Shown: positions 31,539-39,722, counted from the stretch's first letter. The stretch: 64,000 nucleotides of DNA from Streptomyces canus 299MFChir4.1 (GCF_000383615.1 NZ_KB911597.1:116956-180955), one strand, 5' to 3'. Translations and numbers: made by a program. The notes: a model not told the origin generated them from the sequence alone.

Positions 31539-32240
31539 TCAGTCGGGGACGAGGCCCAGGGCGTGGTCGTACCGGCTGACCACGCTGCTCTTCAGCCCCG
31601 GCCAGGTCTGCACGCGCTCCCAGCGGTCCGAGGCCGAGCCGATCCCGTCCCCCGGCGCGGCGAGCGCGTCGAGGTGGGCCTGGGCGCTCTCCCACTCGGC
31701 GTAGTTGAGGACACGGGTGCCGTCGGTGCTGAGGTGGAAGTGGCCGCTGATACCACCGGGGTGCGGGTTCGGCTCGCTCTCCAGCGCTTCGAGGACGGCG
31801 TCCGTCCAGGCCCGCTGCCGGTCGGGGTCGGGGGCCTCGAACTCGATGTCGACGACCACGACGCAGCCCGGAACCCGCTGGTCACCGTCCCGGACCGCGC
31901 TGCGGTAGTGCCGGTAGCGGCCGAGACCCGACCGCTCGATGTGGGGCACGGCGGTGTCGATCTCGTCGACCCGCTCCAGCCGCTGTGTCCGCGCGAAGGC
32001 CTCGTACGCCTGCTCGCCGGTCCACTGCGAGTAGTGCAGGAGGCCGGCGGTGTCGTGGCCGGTGTAGACGTGGTAGCCGAGCAGTCCGTCGGCGGGCCAC
32101 GGCCGGCGTTCCCAGGCGGCGGCGACGGCGTCGACGGTCTGCCGCTGCCGCAGCGGGTTGCCCACCCGCCAGGTGCTGAAGAGCGACGCGCCCACCTCGG
32201 GCCGGGCGGGGTCGGGATGGATGTCGGTACGGCGGGTCAC
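31539..32240 (-). CDS. Antibiotic biosynthesis monooxygenase (ABM)-type protein with two domains
   Basis: Protein of 233 residues with two ferredoxin-like ABM modules: residues about 15-110 (ASLFSTWRVGNPLRQRQTVD, then LLHYSQWTGEQAYEAF) and about 120-225 (VVVVDIEFEAPDPDRQRAWT, then VLNYAEWESAQAHLDAL). The paired Tyr/Trp strand motifs (HYSQW, NYAEW) show the internal duplication. Such proteins can be cofactorless oxygenases or heme/quinone-related; the role here is unknown. It is preceded by the BrkB gene in the opposite direction. Confidence 0.82.
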   Translation of the reverse strand: MTRRTDIHPDPARPEVGASLFSTWRVGNPLRQRQTVDAVAAAWERRPWPADGLLGYHVYTGHDTAGLLHYSQWTGEQAYEAFARTQRLERVDEIDTAVPHIERSGLGRYRHYRSAVRDGDQRVPGCVVVVDIEFEAPDPDRQRAWTDAVLEALESEPNPHPGGISGHFHLSTDGTRVLNYAEWESAQAHLDALAAPGDGIGSASDRWERVQTWPGLKSSVVSRYDHALGLVPD

Positions 32241-32353
32241 GCGGGGCCTCCTCGGATCGCTGATCGATGTGCTCGTCAGCCACCCTCCGACCTCAACCAG
32301 GATTCAGGTCAAGTCGGCGGTTCGGGCGGTGGTTTCGGGAGACCCGCCAGGAC

Positions 32354-33352
32354 ATGGACGAGCAGGCCGAGGACCAGCCCAGCAGCCCCTCCAAGTTGCC
32401 CGCCCGAGCCTGGCGCGCGGTGCTGCGGCGCACGGCGAAGGAGTTGCTGGACGACGAACTCGCCGACCGCGCGGCGGCGTTGACGTACTACGGCGTCCTG
32501 TCGCTGTTTCCCGCCCTGCTGGTGATGGTCTCCCTGCTGGGCGTGGTGGGACAGCGCGCCACGGACAAGATCCTGGGCAACATCGGGGACCTCGCGCCGG
32601 GTCCGGCCCGGGACATCCTGCGGGACGCGGTCGTCCAGCTCGGCGACAGCGGCGGCACGGGCAGCGTCCTGGCGATCGTCGGCCTGCTCGCCGCGCTGTG
32701 GTCCGCCTCCGGGTACGTCGCCGCGTTCATCCGTGCGTCCAACGCGGTGTACGACCTTCCCGAGGGGCGCCCGGTGTGGAAGCTGACGCCGCTGCGGCTG
32801 GCGCTGACCGTGACGCTGATGCTGATGCTGGCGGTGAGCGCGCTGATCGTGGTGTTCACCGGTCCGCTGGCCGAACGGGCGGGCCGGGCGGTGGGGTTCG
32901 GCGACGCGGCGATCGCGCTCTGGGGCGTGACCAAGTGGCCGGTGCTGCTGCTCCTGGTCGTCGTGATGATCGGCCTGCTGTACTGGGCCGCCCCGAACGT
33001 CCGCGGCCGCGGCTTCCGTTGGATCTCGCCGGGCAGTGTCGTGGCCACCCTGGTCTGGGTCGCCGCCTCCGCGGGTTTCGCCCTCTACGCCGCCAACTTC
33101 GGTTCGTACAACAAGACGTACGGCACCCTCGCCGGCGCCATCGTCTTCCTGGTGTGGCTCTGGCTGACGAATCTGGCGATCCTGCTGGGCCTGGAGTTCG
33201 ACGCGGAGCTGGCCCGGGAGCGGGCGATCGCCTCCGGAGCGGCCGAGTCGACGGAGGAGCCGTACGTGGAGCCCCGGGACACCCGGAAGTGGCCGCCGAG
33301 GTTGCGGGGGTCACGGGCGTCGCGGGCGTCGCGGGCGTTTCGGGGAAGGTGA
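32354..33352 (+). CDS. YihY/virulence factor BrkB family membrane protein
   Basis: Inner-membrane protein of 332 residues with about six spans. A cytoplasmic N-terminus (PARAWRAVLRRTAKELLDDE) precedes the conserved LADRAAALTYYGVLSLFPALL, the family hallmark. SASGYVAAFIRASNAVYD and GAIVFLVWLWLTNLAILLG are also typical. Once annotated as RNase BN, the family has no proven activity. The ATG at 32354 has AGGA very close; the frame extends to 32267 without a better start. The C-terminal tail contains a 9-bp tandem repeat coding Arg-Ala-Ser. Confidence 0.85.
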   Translation: MDEQAEDQPSSPSKLPARAWRAVLRRTAKELLDDELADRAAALTYYGVLSLFPALLVMVSLLGVVGQRATDKILGNIGDLAPGPARDILRDAVVQLGDSGGTGSVLAIVGLLAALWSASGYVAAFIRASNAVYDLPEGRPVWKLTPLRLALTVTLMLMLAVSALIVVFTGPLAERAGRAVGFGDAAIALWGVTKWPVLLLLVVVMIGLLYWAAPNVRGRGFRWISPGSVVATLVWVAASAGFALYAANFGSYNKTYGTLAGAIVFLVWLWLTNLAILLGLEFDAELARERAIASGAAESTEEPYVEPRDTRKWPPRLRGSRASRASRAFRGR

Positions 33353-33392
33353 CCCGCCCCGACAGCCGAAGCAGCCGTGAGACCGCACGCAC

Positions 33393-33435
33393 GGACGTGG
33401 GCGGCACCCCGCGTCTGAGGGTGCCGCCCACGTCC
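33393..33435. terminator. Bidirectional terminator between convergent genes
   Basis: Perfect 17-bp stem (GGACGTGGGCGGCACCC and its complement) with a 9-nt loop, between the BrkB gene and the leftward DUF3618 gene. No T-run on either side. Confidence 0.75.
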
Positions 33436-33455
33436 GGCCTTCGGCCTGCCGCGGC

Positions 33456-33926
33456 CTACTTCTTCGGGTACCGCCACGACACGACGACGACCGCGGCCAG
33501 GGCCGCGCCGACGATCAGCACCGGTCGCGGATGCCGTATCGCCGCCATGACCAGCGGCCTGACCGGCTGGGGCACGCTGTGCCGCGCCCTGCGCTCCAGC
33601 GCGGTACCCGTCTCCGAGGCCTTGCCCTGGGTGATCTCGCCCGCCCGCTGGGTCCGGTCCTGGACCTTGTGGCCCGCCTGGGTGGCCTTGTCGTGCACGG
33701 TGTGACCGGCCTGCGCCGCGCTGCTGCGCAGCTGCACGGTCATCGCGCCCGCCTTGTCCCTGAGATCTGCCGCACGGGCCCTCGCACGGCCCTTGACGTC
33801 CATTTTTCCTGCCAACTCCTCCACTGTGTCGCCGAGTTCGCTGCGGGTGCGCTCGATCTGGCGCCGCAGTTCATCGGGTCCCTTGGCTCCCGTCATGGGG
33901 GGCTCGCTCCCCGTCCTGTCCGTCAT
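33456..33926 (-). CDS. DUF3618 domain-containing protein
   Basis: Protein of 156 residues. The N-terminal DUF3618 motif is GPDELRRQIERTRSELGDTVEELAGKMDVK (about residues 15-44). A long charged helix region follows with the repeat-like HTVHDKATQAGHKVQDR, then one C-terminal membrane span, PVLIVGAALAAVVVVSW, and a short KK tail. It is probably a tail-anchored membrane protein that works with the holin-like protein next door; their genes overlap (ATGA). Function unknown, often tied to envelope stress. Confidence 0.85.
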   Translation of the reverse strand: MTDRTGSEPPMTGAKGPDELRRQIERTRSELGDTVEELAGKMDVKGRARARAADLRDKAGAMTVQLRSSAAQAGHTVHDKATQAGHKVQDRTQRAGEITQGKASETGTALERRARHSVPQPVRPLVMAAIRHPRPVLIVGAALAAVVVVSWRYPKK

Positions 33927-34342
33927 CGGTGCGCCCTTTCCCTGATCTCCTCGACGTCCGCCTTGACGCTGCCGAGTGCCTCCTCGGGCGTCGGGGGTGT
34001 GGCACGGCGCAGCTGGGAGCGGCCGAGAGCGGCGAGCACTCCCGCGATCACGAACAGCACAGCCGTCACGATCAGAGCCGAGGCCCACACCGACAGCACC
34101 AGGGAGAGCGCGGCGGTGGACGTTCCGGCCAGGGCGAGCAGTCCCGCGTAGGCGAAGGCGCCGGCGGCACCGAGCAGCCCGCCGCCCTTCCCGGCCCGCC
34201 GGCCCTTCTCGGCCAGCTCCTCCTTCGCGAGGGCGACTTCCTGCCGCACCAGCCTGGAGACCTGTTCGGTGGCCTGTCCGACGAGTTCGCCCACCGAGTG
34301 ATGTTCGTCGTGCACCGGCCTGGGGGCCGTGGTTCCGGTCAC
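33923..34342 (-). CDS. Phage holin superfamily III-like (DUF1469/Actino-holin) membrane protein
   Basis: Membrane protein of 139 residues. The N-terminus has the conserved SVGELVGQATEQVSRLVRQE, an amphipathic helix. Two spans follow at about residues 54-78 (GLLGAAGAFAYAGLLALAG) and 84-107 (VWASALIVTAVLFVIAGVLA). The family name is historical: no lysis gene or phage context is present. The DUF3618 partner overlaps downstream. Confidence 0.85.
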   Translation of the reverse strand: MTGTTAPRPVHDEHHSVGELVGQATEQVSRLVRQEVALAKEELAEKGRRAGKGGGLLGAAGAFAYAGLLALAGTSTAALSLVLSVWASALIVTAVLFVIAGVLAALGRSQLRRATPPTPEEALGSVKADVEEIRERAHR

Positions 34343-34395
34343 GGTGTTCCGCCTCCTCTCGGTCGGAACACCCGGGTACCCGGACCGGCCCCCGG

Positions 34396-35091
34396 CTACC
34401 CCCCTTGCGGACCGCCGTCCGATCCGCCCTGCCCGAGCCGGGCCAACTGGCTCTGGAACCAGTCGAGCCGGGCCTGCAACAGGGCTGCCTCGGCGGCGAG
34501 TTCGGGCACTCCGAGCGCTTCGGGCAGACCGGGATCGCCAGGCGCGGGCACGGCTGCCGGGCGTGCCACCACCCGCAGCCCCTCACCGGCCAGCCGGGCG
34601 AACCCGGCGAGCGAGACCGCCGTACGTCCGCGCAGGCAGCCCGCGCAGGAGGGGGCCAGGGCCCGCCAGCCGGGTCTGCCCCAGCCGGCGTCGGCGAGCG
34701 CCGCCGCGACCGTGCCGCAGGAACACGCGCCGACGGTGGCGGTCCGCACCCGCTGACGGGCGTAGCGGAAGCCGAGCTCGAAGCGGAGGTAGCGGCCGAG
34801 GACCGTGACGTCGAGGAGGACGGCCGTGCGGTGCTCGGCCGTGCACAGCAGCGCCTCGGCCGCCGCGCGATCGTGCACGCAGTGGAAGCCGCAGTCGCAG
34901 CGGCGGTTCGGTGCCCGGTGCCGCAGACCGTAGACGCAGGACGCGTCGGCCAGGACGCCGTACGGCAGCGCGCCGCCGAGCGACACACCGGTGAACCCGG
35001 CCCGGGTGCCGTCCTGGGACAGCACCGGGTGGGCGATCTTGTATCCGGTCGGCGGCTCCGTCGGGCGTTCCTCCGGAAGCCGCAGTCTCAT
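34396..35091 (-). CDS. Cys-rich conserved hypothetical protein
   Basis: Protein of 231 residues, not recognised. Cysteines cluster in CDCGFHC (C-x-C-x3-C), ACSCG and CAGC (C-x2-C), suggesting a zinc or Fe-S site. The rest is mixed alpha/beta, with a helical C-terminus (LGVPELAAEAALLQARLDWFQ). There is no signal peptide. The ATG at 35091 overlaps the stop of the 42-residue gene upstream (ATGA); a longer frame to 35256 would run over that gene. Confidence 0.75.
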   Translation of the reverse strand: MRLRLPEERPTEPPTGYKIAHPVLSQDGTRAGFTGVSLGGALPYGVLADASCVYGLRHRAPNRRCDCGFHCVHDRAAAEALLCTAEHRTAVLLDVTVLGRYLRFELGFRYARQRVRTATVGACSCGTVAAALADAGWGRPGWRALAPSCAGCLRGRTAVSLAGFARLAGEGLRVVARPAAVPAPGDPGLPEALGVPELAAEAALLQARLDWFQSQLARLGQGGSDGGPQGG

Positions 35092-35216
35092 CGGGCCGCC
35101 GGAACCTCTTCGGGAACCTTCAGCTCTTTGAGCTCCTCCGGAAGTTCGAGCTCTTCCTCGTGGATCTCCGGCCGCTCTTCCGCGACTCCGGTGGCGAGTG
35201 CCTTGCCGAGCTTCAT
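35088..35216 (-). CDS. Small acidic protein, 42 residues, coupled to the Cys-rich protein
   Basis: Short frame starting MKLGKALATGVAEE and ending LKVPEEVPAAR, with a run of Glu/Leu/Pro. It has a GGAGGC ribosome site before the ATG at 35216 and a 4-nt overlap with the next gene. The overlap and the coding-like composition support it as real. No domain is known. Confidence 0.6.
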   Translation of the reverse strand: MKLGKALATGVAEERPEIHEEELELPEELKELKVPEEVPAAR

Positions 35217-35343
35217 GACGCCTCCAGGACCAGTGGTCGTGCACCGTCCTGACCATGGTGACCCATGCGGGCCCGATTTGGACATAGGACCTCTTCGCAG
35301 CATCCCTTACCGATACACCGTAGAAGAATTAAGTGGAGCTTCA

Positions 35344-35357
35344 CGGTCGATCGACCG
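35344..35357. promoter_or_regulatory. Perfect 14-bp palindrome before the dapA-like gene
   Basis: CGGTCGATCGACCG, ending 11 bp before the ATG, where it would also cover the ribosome binding region. Possible operator or leader structure. Confidence 0.4.
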
Positions 35358-35368
35358 AGACTACGCGC

Positions 35369-36262
35369 ATGACGACCACCGCCCCGCCCTTCGGCCGCGC
35401 CCTCTGCGCCATGATCACGCCCTTCGACGAGGCCGGTGCCCTCGACCTCGACGGCGCGCAGACGCTCGCCGACCACCTGGTGGCGGAGGGCTGCGACGGG
35501 CTCGTCCTGTCCGGCACGACGGGCGAGTCGCCGACCACGACGGACGCGGAGAAGTCCGCGCTCGTGAGGGCGGTGCGGGAGGCGGTGGGCGCGCGGGCCA
35601 CGGTCGTGGCGGGGGTGGGCACCTTCGACACCCGGCACACCGTCGAGCTGGCCCTCGGCGCCGAAAAGGCGGGCGCGGACGGGGTGTTGGTGGTCAGCCC
35701 CTACTACAGCCGGCCGCCGCAGGACGCGCTGGAGGCACACTTCCGTGAGATCGCGGACGCCTGCGGGCTGCCCGTCATGCTCTACGACATCCCAGCCCGC
35801 ACCGGTACCCGCATCGAGCCGGAGACGATGATCCGGCTCGCCGAGCACCCCCGGATCGTCGCGGTCAAGGACTGCTCCTACGACCTTCTCGGCACCCAAA
35901 AGGTCCTGCACCGTACGGAGTTGGCGTACTACGCGGGTTGCGACGAGCAGATCCTCGCGTTGTACGCGGTGGGCGCGACGGGGTACGTCAGCACGGTGGC
36001 CAACGTGGTCCCCAACCGGCTGAGGGCGATCCTGGAGACGTTCGAGGCGGGCGACACCCCCGTGTCCGCCCGCCTCCAACGAAGGGCCACGCCGCTGATC
36101 GAGGCGATGATGTCGGCGGGCCTGCCCGGCACGGTCACTGCCAAGGCCCTCCTCAACGCGCTCGGCCTGCCCGCGGGCCCGGTCCGCGCCCCGCTGCGGC
36201 CCGCCGGCCGGGAGGCGGCCGACGGGCTGCTGGCGGAGTACGAACGGTTCGTGGCCGCCTGA
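35369..36262 (+). CDS. dapA: 4-hydroxy-tetrahydrodipicolinate synthase
   Basis: Condenses pyruvate with aspartate semialdehyde in lysine and diaminopimelate synthesis; 297 residues. DHDPS hallmarks are LVLSGTTGESPTTT (pyruvate loop), VVSPYYSRPPQDAL, VMLYDIPARTGTRI (catalytic Tyr with the Arg that marks true DapA) and VAVKDCSYD (Schiff-base Lys). The Arg in PARTG separates it from the two sugar-acid enzymes at 8.1 and 13.7 kb. Many streptomycetes carry two dapA copies, so this may be the secondary one. It ends one base before the convergent gene's stop. Confidence 0.85.
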   Translation: MTTTAPPFGRALCAMITPFDEAGALDLDGAQTLADHLVAEGCDGLVLSGTTGESPTTTDAEKSALVRAVREAVGARATVVAGVGTFDTRHTVELALGAEKAGADGVLVVSPYYSRPPQDALEAHFREIADACGLPVMLYDIPARTGTRIEPETMIRLAEHPRIVAVKDCSYDLLGTQKVLHRTELAYYAGCDEQILALYAVGATGYVSTVANVVPNRLRAILETFEAGDTPVSARLQRRATPLIEAMMSAGLPGTVTAKALLNALGLPAGPVRAPLRPAGREAADGLLAEYERFVAA

Positions 36263-37486
36263 TCAGGGCTGGGCGAAGAGCGGCTCCCAGCGTCCGTCGC
36301 CGTCCGGTGTGCTGCCTTCCAGGAAGCCGCTGAGCGGAATCTCCTTGTCGCTGCCGAGGGTGACGAGCACGAGCCGGTTGTGGTGCTCGTTCTTGTCGTT
36401 CTCGCCCATGTCCCATGCGATGAGCTGCTTGTCGCCCACCCAGGCGATCAGCTGCTGTCCGCGCACCTCGGCCTTCTTGCCGGTCCGGGCGTCGAAGACG
36501 TACGAGGACGTCTTCCACTTCGTGCCCGCGAACCCGCCCGCGACGAGCTTGCCGTCGGGCGACCTGCCCGCGTCCACGGACCAGTCCAGGTACGTGTAGC
36601 CCGCCGGCACGGGGACCTCCTTGCCGGTGAGGTCGTAGAACACGTAGCCGGGCTCCGTGGGGCGGCCCTCCCAGACGTGGCGGCCGTCGTCGGTGAGGGC
36701 GAAGTCCTGGCGGCTGTTGAGCACGGTGCCGCGCAGGGGGTCGTCCGAGTCGCCCGCGAGCTTGATCTCGGTCCAGGCGCCGTCCCCCGAGGCCACGTCG
36801 AGGACGGAGAAGCCGGTGCGGCTCGACGTCCGCGGCTGGATCCACTCGGCGTTGCCCTGCGCCTTGATCAGCCGGTCGGGATTCTCGCCGTACGTCGTCG
36901 CGACCAGCTTGCGGCCGTCGCGGGAGAAGGTGAGCCCGCCGACACCGTGGTCGACGTCGATCCACCGCTCGACCTTGCCGGTGGTCAGGTCGAGCAGGCC
37001 GATCCGCGAGGCTGGCAGATCGCGCTCGAGGACGGCGGCGGTCTTCCCACCCGGGGCGACGGCGACCCAGGACCAGTCGGCGGCCTTGGCGTACCTGCCG
37101 GTCTTCGGATTCAGCAGGTAGTAGGTGCGCTCGTAGACGGCGCTGTCCGCACTCTTCTTGACCTTCTTCGGAACGGAGTACCCGGCCAGGGTCGTGCCCC
37201 CGACGGAGATCCTGTCGCGCGGCGGCGACTGGTCGGGATGGGACTCGACCTTCTTCGGGGTCACGATGCCCCCCGAGGGCCGTACATCCTCCTTGCCGGA
37301 GTCCAGCAGCGGCACCGCCACCCCGACGGCGACCACGGCGACCGCGGTCACGGCGGCGACCGTGATCCTGCGGGTACGTCGGTGGCGCCGGACGGCGAGC
37401 ACCCGGTCGGCGAACCCCGCTGCCGCCGGGGGCTGTTCGGCGGCCTGCTCGCGCAGGGCGTCGCGCACGATGTCGTCGACGTTCAC
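36263..37486 (-). CDS. Membrane-anchored beta-propeller-like protein coupled to the sigma factor
   Basis: Protein of 407 residues. A short cytoplasmic N-terminus (NVDDIVRDALREQAAEQPPAAAGF) and an Arg-rich stop-transfer (RRHRRTRR) precede one span, ITVAAVTAVAVVAVGVAVPLL, at about residues 40-60. The outside domain has TolB/WD-like blades (VAVAPGGKTAAVLERD, LTFSRDGRKLVATTYG, FALTDDGRHVWEG). The start overlaps the sigma gene stop (ATGA). The topology fits a sigma-associated regulator or sensor; whether it acts as an anti-sigma factor is inference, as no zinc-finger motif is seen. Confidence 0.75.
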   Translation of the reverse strand: MNVDDIVRDALREQAAEQPPAAAGFADRVLAVRRHRRTRRITVAAVTAVAVVAVGVAVPLLDSGKEDVRPSGGIVTPKKVESHPDQSPPRDRISVGGTTLAGYSVPKKVKKSADSAVYERTYYLLNPKTGRYAKAADWSWVAVAPGGKTAAVLERDLPASRIGLLDLTTGKVERWIDVDHGVGGLTFSRDGRKLVATTYGENPDRLIKAQGNAEWIQPRTSSRTGFSVLDVASGDGAWTEIKLAGDSDDPLRGTVLNSRQDFALTDDGRHVWEGRPTEPGYVFYDLTGKEVPVPAGYTYLDWSVDAGRSPDGKLVAGGFAGTKWKTSSYVFDARTGKKAEVRGQQLIAWVGDKQLIAWDMGENDKNEHHNRLVLVTLGSDKEIPLSGFLEGSTPDGDGRWEPLFAQP

Positions 37487-38052
37487 GGACGCACCTCCAC
37501 GGGCGAGCAGTCATGGGCGTCGAACCGTTCCGCCTCCGCGAGGCCGAGGGCGGCCAGTTCGGGGGCGAGTTGGCGCAGCCGGGCCAGCGAACGGTGGGTG
37601 GTGGACCGCACGGTGCCGACCGAACATCCCAGCAGCCGGGCCACGTCGGCCTCGGGCAGGTCCTCGAAGTAGCGCAGCACCAGCACGGTGCGCTGGCGTG
37701 CGGTGAGCCGGGACAGGGCCTGGCGTATCACCAGGCGCAGTTCGGCCGCGGCGGCGGTGTCGGCGCCGGGCTCGTCGCTGCCCGGGGGTTCGGGCGGCTC
37801 GGCGACACTGACCTCCCGCCGCGGCCACTTGAGCCGCCAGCGGCTGACCTGCTGGCGGTAGAGGACCTGCCGTACGTAGGCCTCCGGTTCGTCGATCCTC
37901 TGCCACCGCCCGGCCGCCTTGACCAGGGCGTTCTGCAACAGATCCTCACCGGCGTGCCGGTCTCCCCCGCACAGCAGCACGGCGGTCTTCAGCAGAGCGG
38001 ACGACCTGCTGTCCACGAAGTCCCGGAAACTCTCCAGCCCTTCGGCATCCAT
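37483..38052 (-). CDS. SigE-family ECF RNA polymerase sigma factor
   Basis: Sigma-70 family factor of 189 residues (SigE/TIGR02983 group). Region 2 includes SFRDFVDSRSSALLKTAVLL, then HAGEDLLQNALVKAAGRW. Region 4 contains RLVIRQALSRLTARQRTVLVLRY, LPEADVARLLGCSVGTVRST and HRSLARLRQL, with the HTH in LLGCSVGTVRST. I take the ATG at 38052, preceded by AGAAGG at a good distance; a GTG two codons earlier is possible. The coupled membrane protein downstream is probably functionally tied to it. Confidence 0.88.
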   Translation of the reverse strand: MDAEGLESFRDFVDSRSSALLKTAVLLCGGDRHAGEDLLQNALVKAAGRWQRIDEPEAYVRQVLYRQQVSRWRLKWPRREVSVAEPPEPPGSDEPGADTAAAAELRLVIRQALSRLTARQRTVLVLRYFEDLPEADVARLLGCSVGTVRSTTHRSLARLRQLAPELAALGLAEAERFDAHDCSPVEVRP

Positions 38053-38141
38053 CGTCACCTTCTCTTCCCCGGCGACGCCTGTGCGCCACCCCTCCGACCC
38101 TTGTGACGCGTACGGTGGCCCGCCGCTATGCCACCGCCACG

Positions 38142-38183
38142 AAAAAAGTCGCCGTAGAGGATGCGAGTCCTCTACGGCGACTT
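38142..38183 (-). terminator. Intrinsic terminator of dapD
   Basis: Perfect 16-bp stem (AAGTCGCCGTAGAGGA and its complement) with a 6-nt loop, followed on the minus strand by a run of T, 17 bp after the dapD stop. It is the most classical terminator in the window. Confidence 0.9.
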
Positions 38184-38200
38184 CGCCACGCGGTCGCGGG

Positions 38201-39190
38201 TCAGTTGTGGCTGTGCAGGACGTCGTTGAGGCCGCCCCAGACCGCGTTGTTCGGGCGGGCCTCGACGGTGCCGGTGACCGAGTTGCGGCGGTAGAGGATG
38301 TTCGAGGCGCCGCTCAGCTCGCGGGCCTTGACGATCTGGCCGTCGGGCATGGTGACCCGGGTGCCCGCGGTGACGTAGAGACCGGCCTCGACGACGCACT
38401 CGTCACCGAGCGCGATGCCGACGCCTGCCTCGGCGCCGATCAGGCAGCGCTCGCCGATGGTGATCCGGACGTTGCCGCCGCCGGAGAGCGTGCCCATGGT
38501 GGAGGCGCCGCCGCCGATGTCCGAGCCGTCGCCGACCACGACACCGGCGGAGATGCGGCCCTCGACCATCGAGGTGCCGAGGGTGCCCGCGTTGAAGTTG
38601 ACGAAGCCCTCGTGCATCACGGTGGTGCCCGCGGCGAGGTGCGCGCCGAGCCGGACCCGGTCGGCGTCGGCGATGCGGACGCCCTGGGGGGCCACGTAGT
38701 CCGTCATGCGCGGGAACTTGTCGACGCTGGTCACGGCGAGGTGCAGACCCTCGGCGCGCGCGTTGAGGCGCACCTTCTCGATGTCGTCGACGGCGACGGG
38801 GCCGAGCGAGGTCCAGGCGACGTTGGGCAGGAGGCCGAAGATGCCGTCCAGGCTCTGGCCGTGCGGCTGGACCAGCCGGTGCGAGAGCAGGTGCAGCCGC
38901 AGGTAGGTGTCATGGGTGTCGAGCGGCTTGTCGTCGAGGGAGGCGATGACCGTGCGGACCGCGATCACCTCGACGCCACGGCGGGCGTCCGGGCCGATCG
39001 CCTTGGCGGCGCCTTCGCCGAGCAGTTCCACGGCCCGGTCGGCGGAGAGCCGCTCGGTGCCGGCCGGACCGGGTTCGGCGGAGAGCTCGGGAGCGGGGAA
39101 CCAGGTGTCGAGAACGGTGCCGTCGGCGGCGACGGTGGCGAGGCCTGCGGCGATGGCGCCGGTGGTGCGCGGAGCAGTCGTGTCGGTCAT
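38201..39190 (-). CDS. dapD: 2,3,4,5-tetrahydropyridine-2,6-dicarboxylate N-succinyltransferase
   Basis: Succinylates tetrahydrodipicolinate in the succinylase branch of diaminopimelate/lysine synthesis; 329 residues, the actinobacterial form. The N-terminal half (residues 1-150) is the family-specific domain. The left-handed beta-helix follows from about 170, with hexapeptide repeats (VRIADADRVRLGAHLAAGTT, then ISAGVVVGDGSDIGGGAST, then CLIGAEAGVGIALGDE). It functions as a trimer. It is monocistronic, closed by a strong T-run terminator. The pathway partner dapA lies 2.8 kb away. Confidence 0.92.
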   Translation of the reverse strand: MTDTTAPRTTGAIAAGLATVAADGTVLDTWFPAPELSAEPGPAGTERLSADRAVELLGEGAAKAIGPDARRGVEVIAVRTVIASLDDKPLDTHDTYLRLHLLSHRLVQPHGQSLDGIFGLLPNVAWTSLGPVAVDDIEKVRLNARAEGLHLAVTSVDKFPRMTDYVAPQGVRIADADRVRLGAHLAAGTTVMHEGFVNFNAGTLGTSMVEGRISAGVVVGDGSDIGGGASTMGTLSGGGNVRITIGERCLIGAEAGVGIALGDECVVEAGLYVTAGTRVTMPDGQIVKARELSGASNILYRRNSVTGTVEARPNNAVWGGLNDVLHSHN

Positions 39191-39299
39191 GAGGGAAACC
39201 TAACCGGCGGGAGGCACGGGACGCGAACCCGTCCGCGGGGCGTCTCGGGTGATGGGCGGCCCGTACTCCCCCGCGGCGCGGGCCGCCCGGTCCGAGGGG

Positions 39300-39722
39300 T
39301 CAGCCGCGTTCACCGGCCCGGTCGACGACAGCCGTGGCGAGGAGCGAGTTGCCGCCGACGACCTTGTCGCCGAGGAGCATGCGCATCCCGGTCACGCGAT
39401 ACGTCTGCGGGTCGAGCAGCCACTGGTCCCGAAGCTTCTCCTCGGTCCCCGGATAGCCGTCCCGCGTGTGGTGGTCGAGTGCGATGGCCCGGCGTCCGGA
39501 GGCGGTCTCGACGAGGTGGTCGACGACCGTGCCGCCCGGCAGCGTCGCGAGCGCCCGGTAGAGCGAGGCCAGCCCCTTGGAGGGCAACACGTCGGCGCCG
39601 AGGAGGATGTCGTCGGCGGCGCCGTCGCCGAGCCGGCGGGCGGCGTACCGGTGGATGTCCGGCGCGCAGCGGTCGTAGAGCCGCGCGAACAGCTCCGGCT
39701 GCTCCAGCGACCGGGCGACTAC
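39300..39722 (-). pseudogene. Fused remnant: ECF sigma factor N-terminus joined to CU044_5270-type C-terminus
   Basis: The frame contains VVARSLEQPELFARLYDRC, then HRYAARRLGDGAADDI, the start of region 2 of an ECF sigma factor. At about position 39606 it switches to LLGADVLPSKGLASLYRALA, then WLLDPQTYRVTGMRML, the tail of CU044_5270-family proteins. The two are normally separate adjacent genes, sigma first. An in-frame deletion has removed most of both, including sigma region 4. The first residues and the start codon are also missing: similarity begins exactly where the TetR stop ends, and no in-frame ATG/GTG is near. I judge it non-functional. Confidence 0.75.

Noticed and set aside
33923..34342. 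Prophage remnant suggested by the holin-like gene
   Set aside because: The holin III family name is historical in actinobacteria; there are no phage structural, lysis or integrase genes here.
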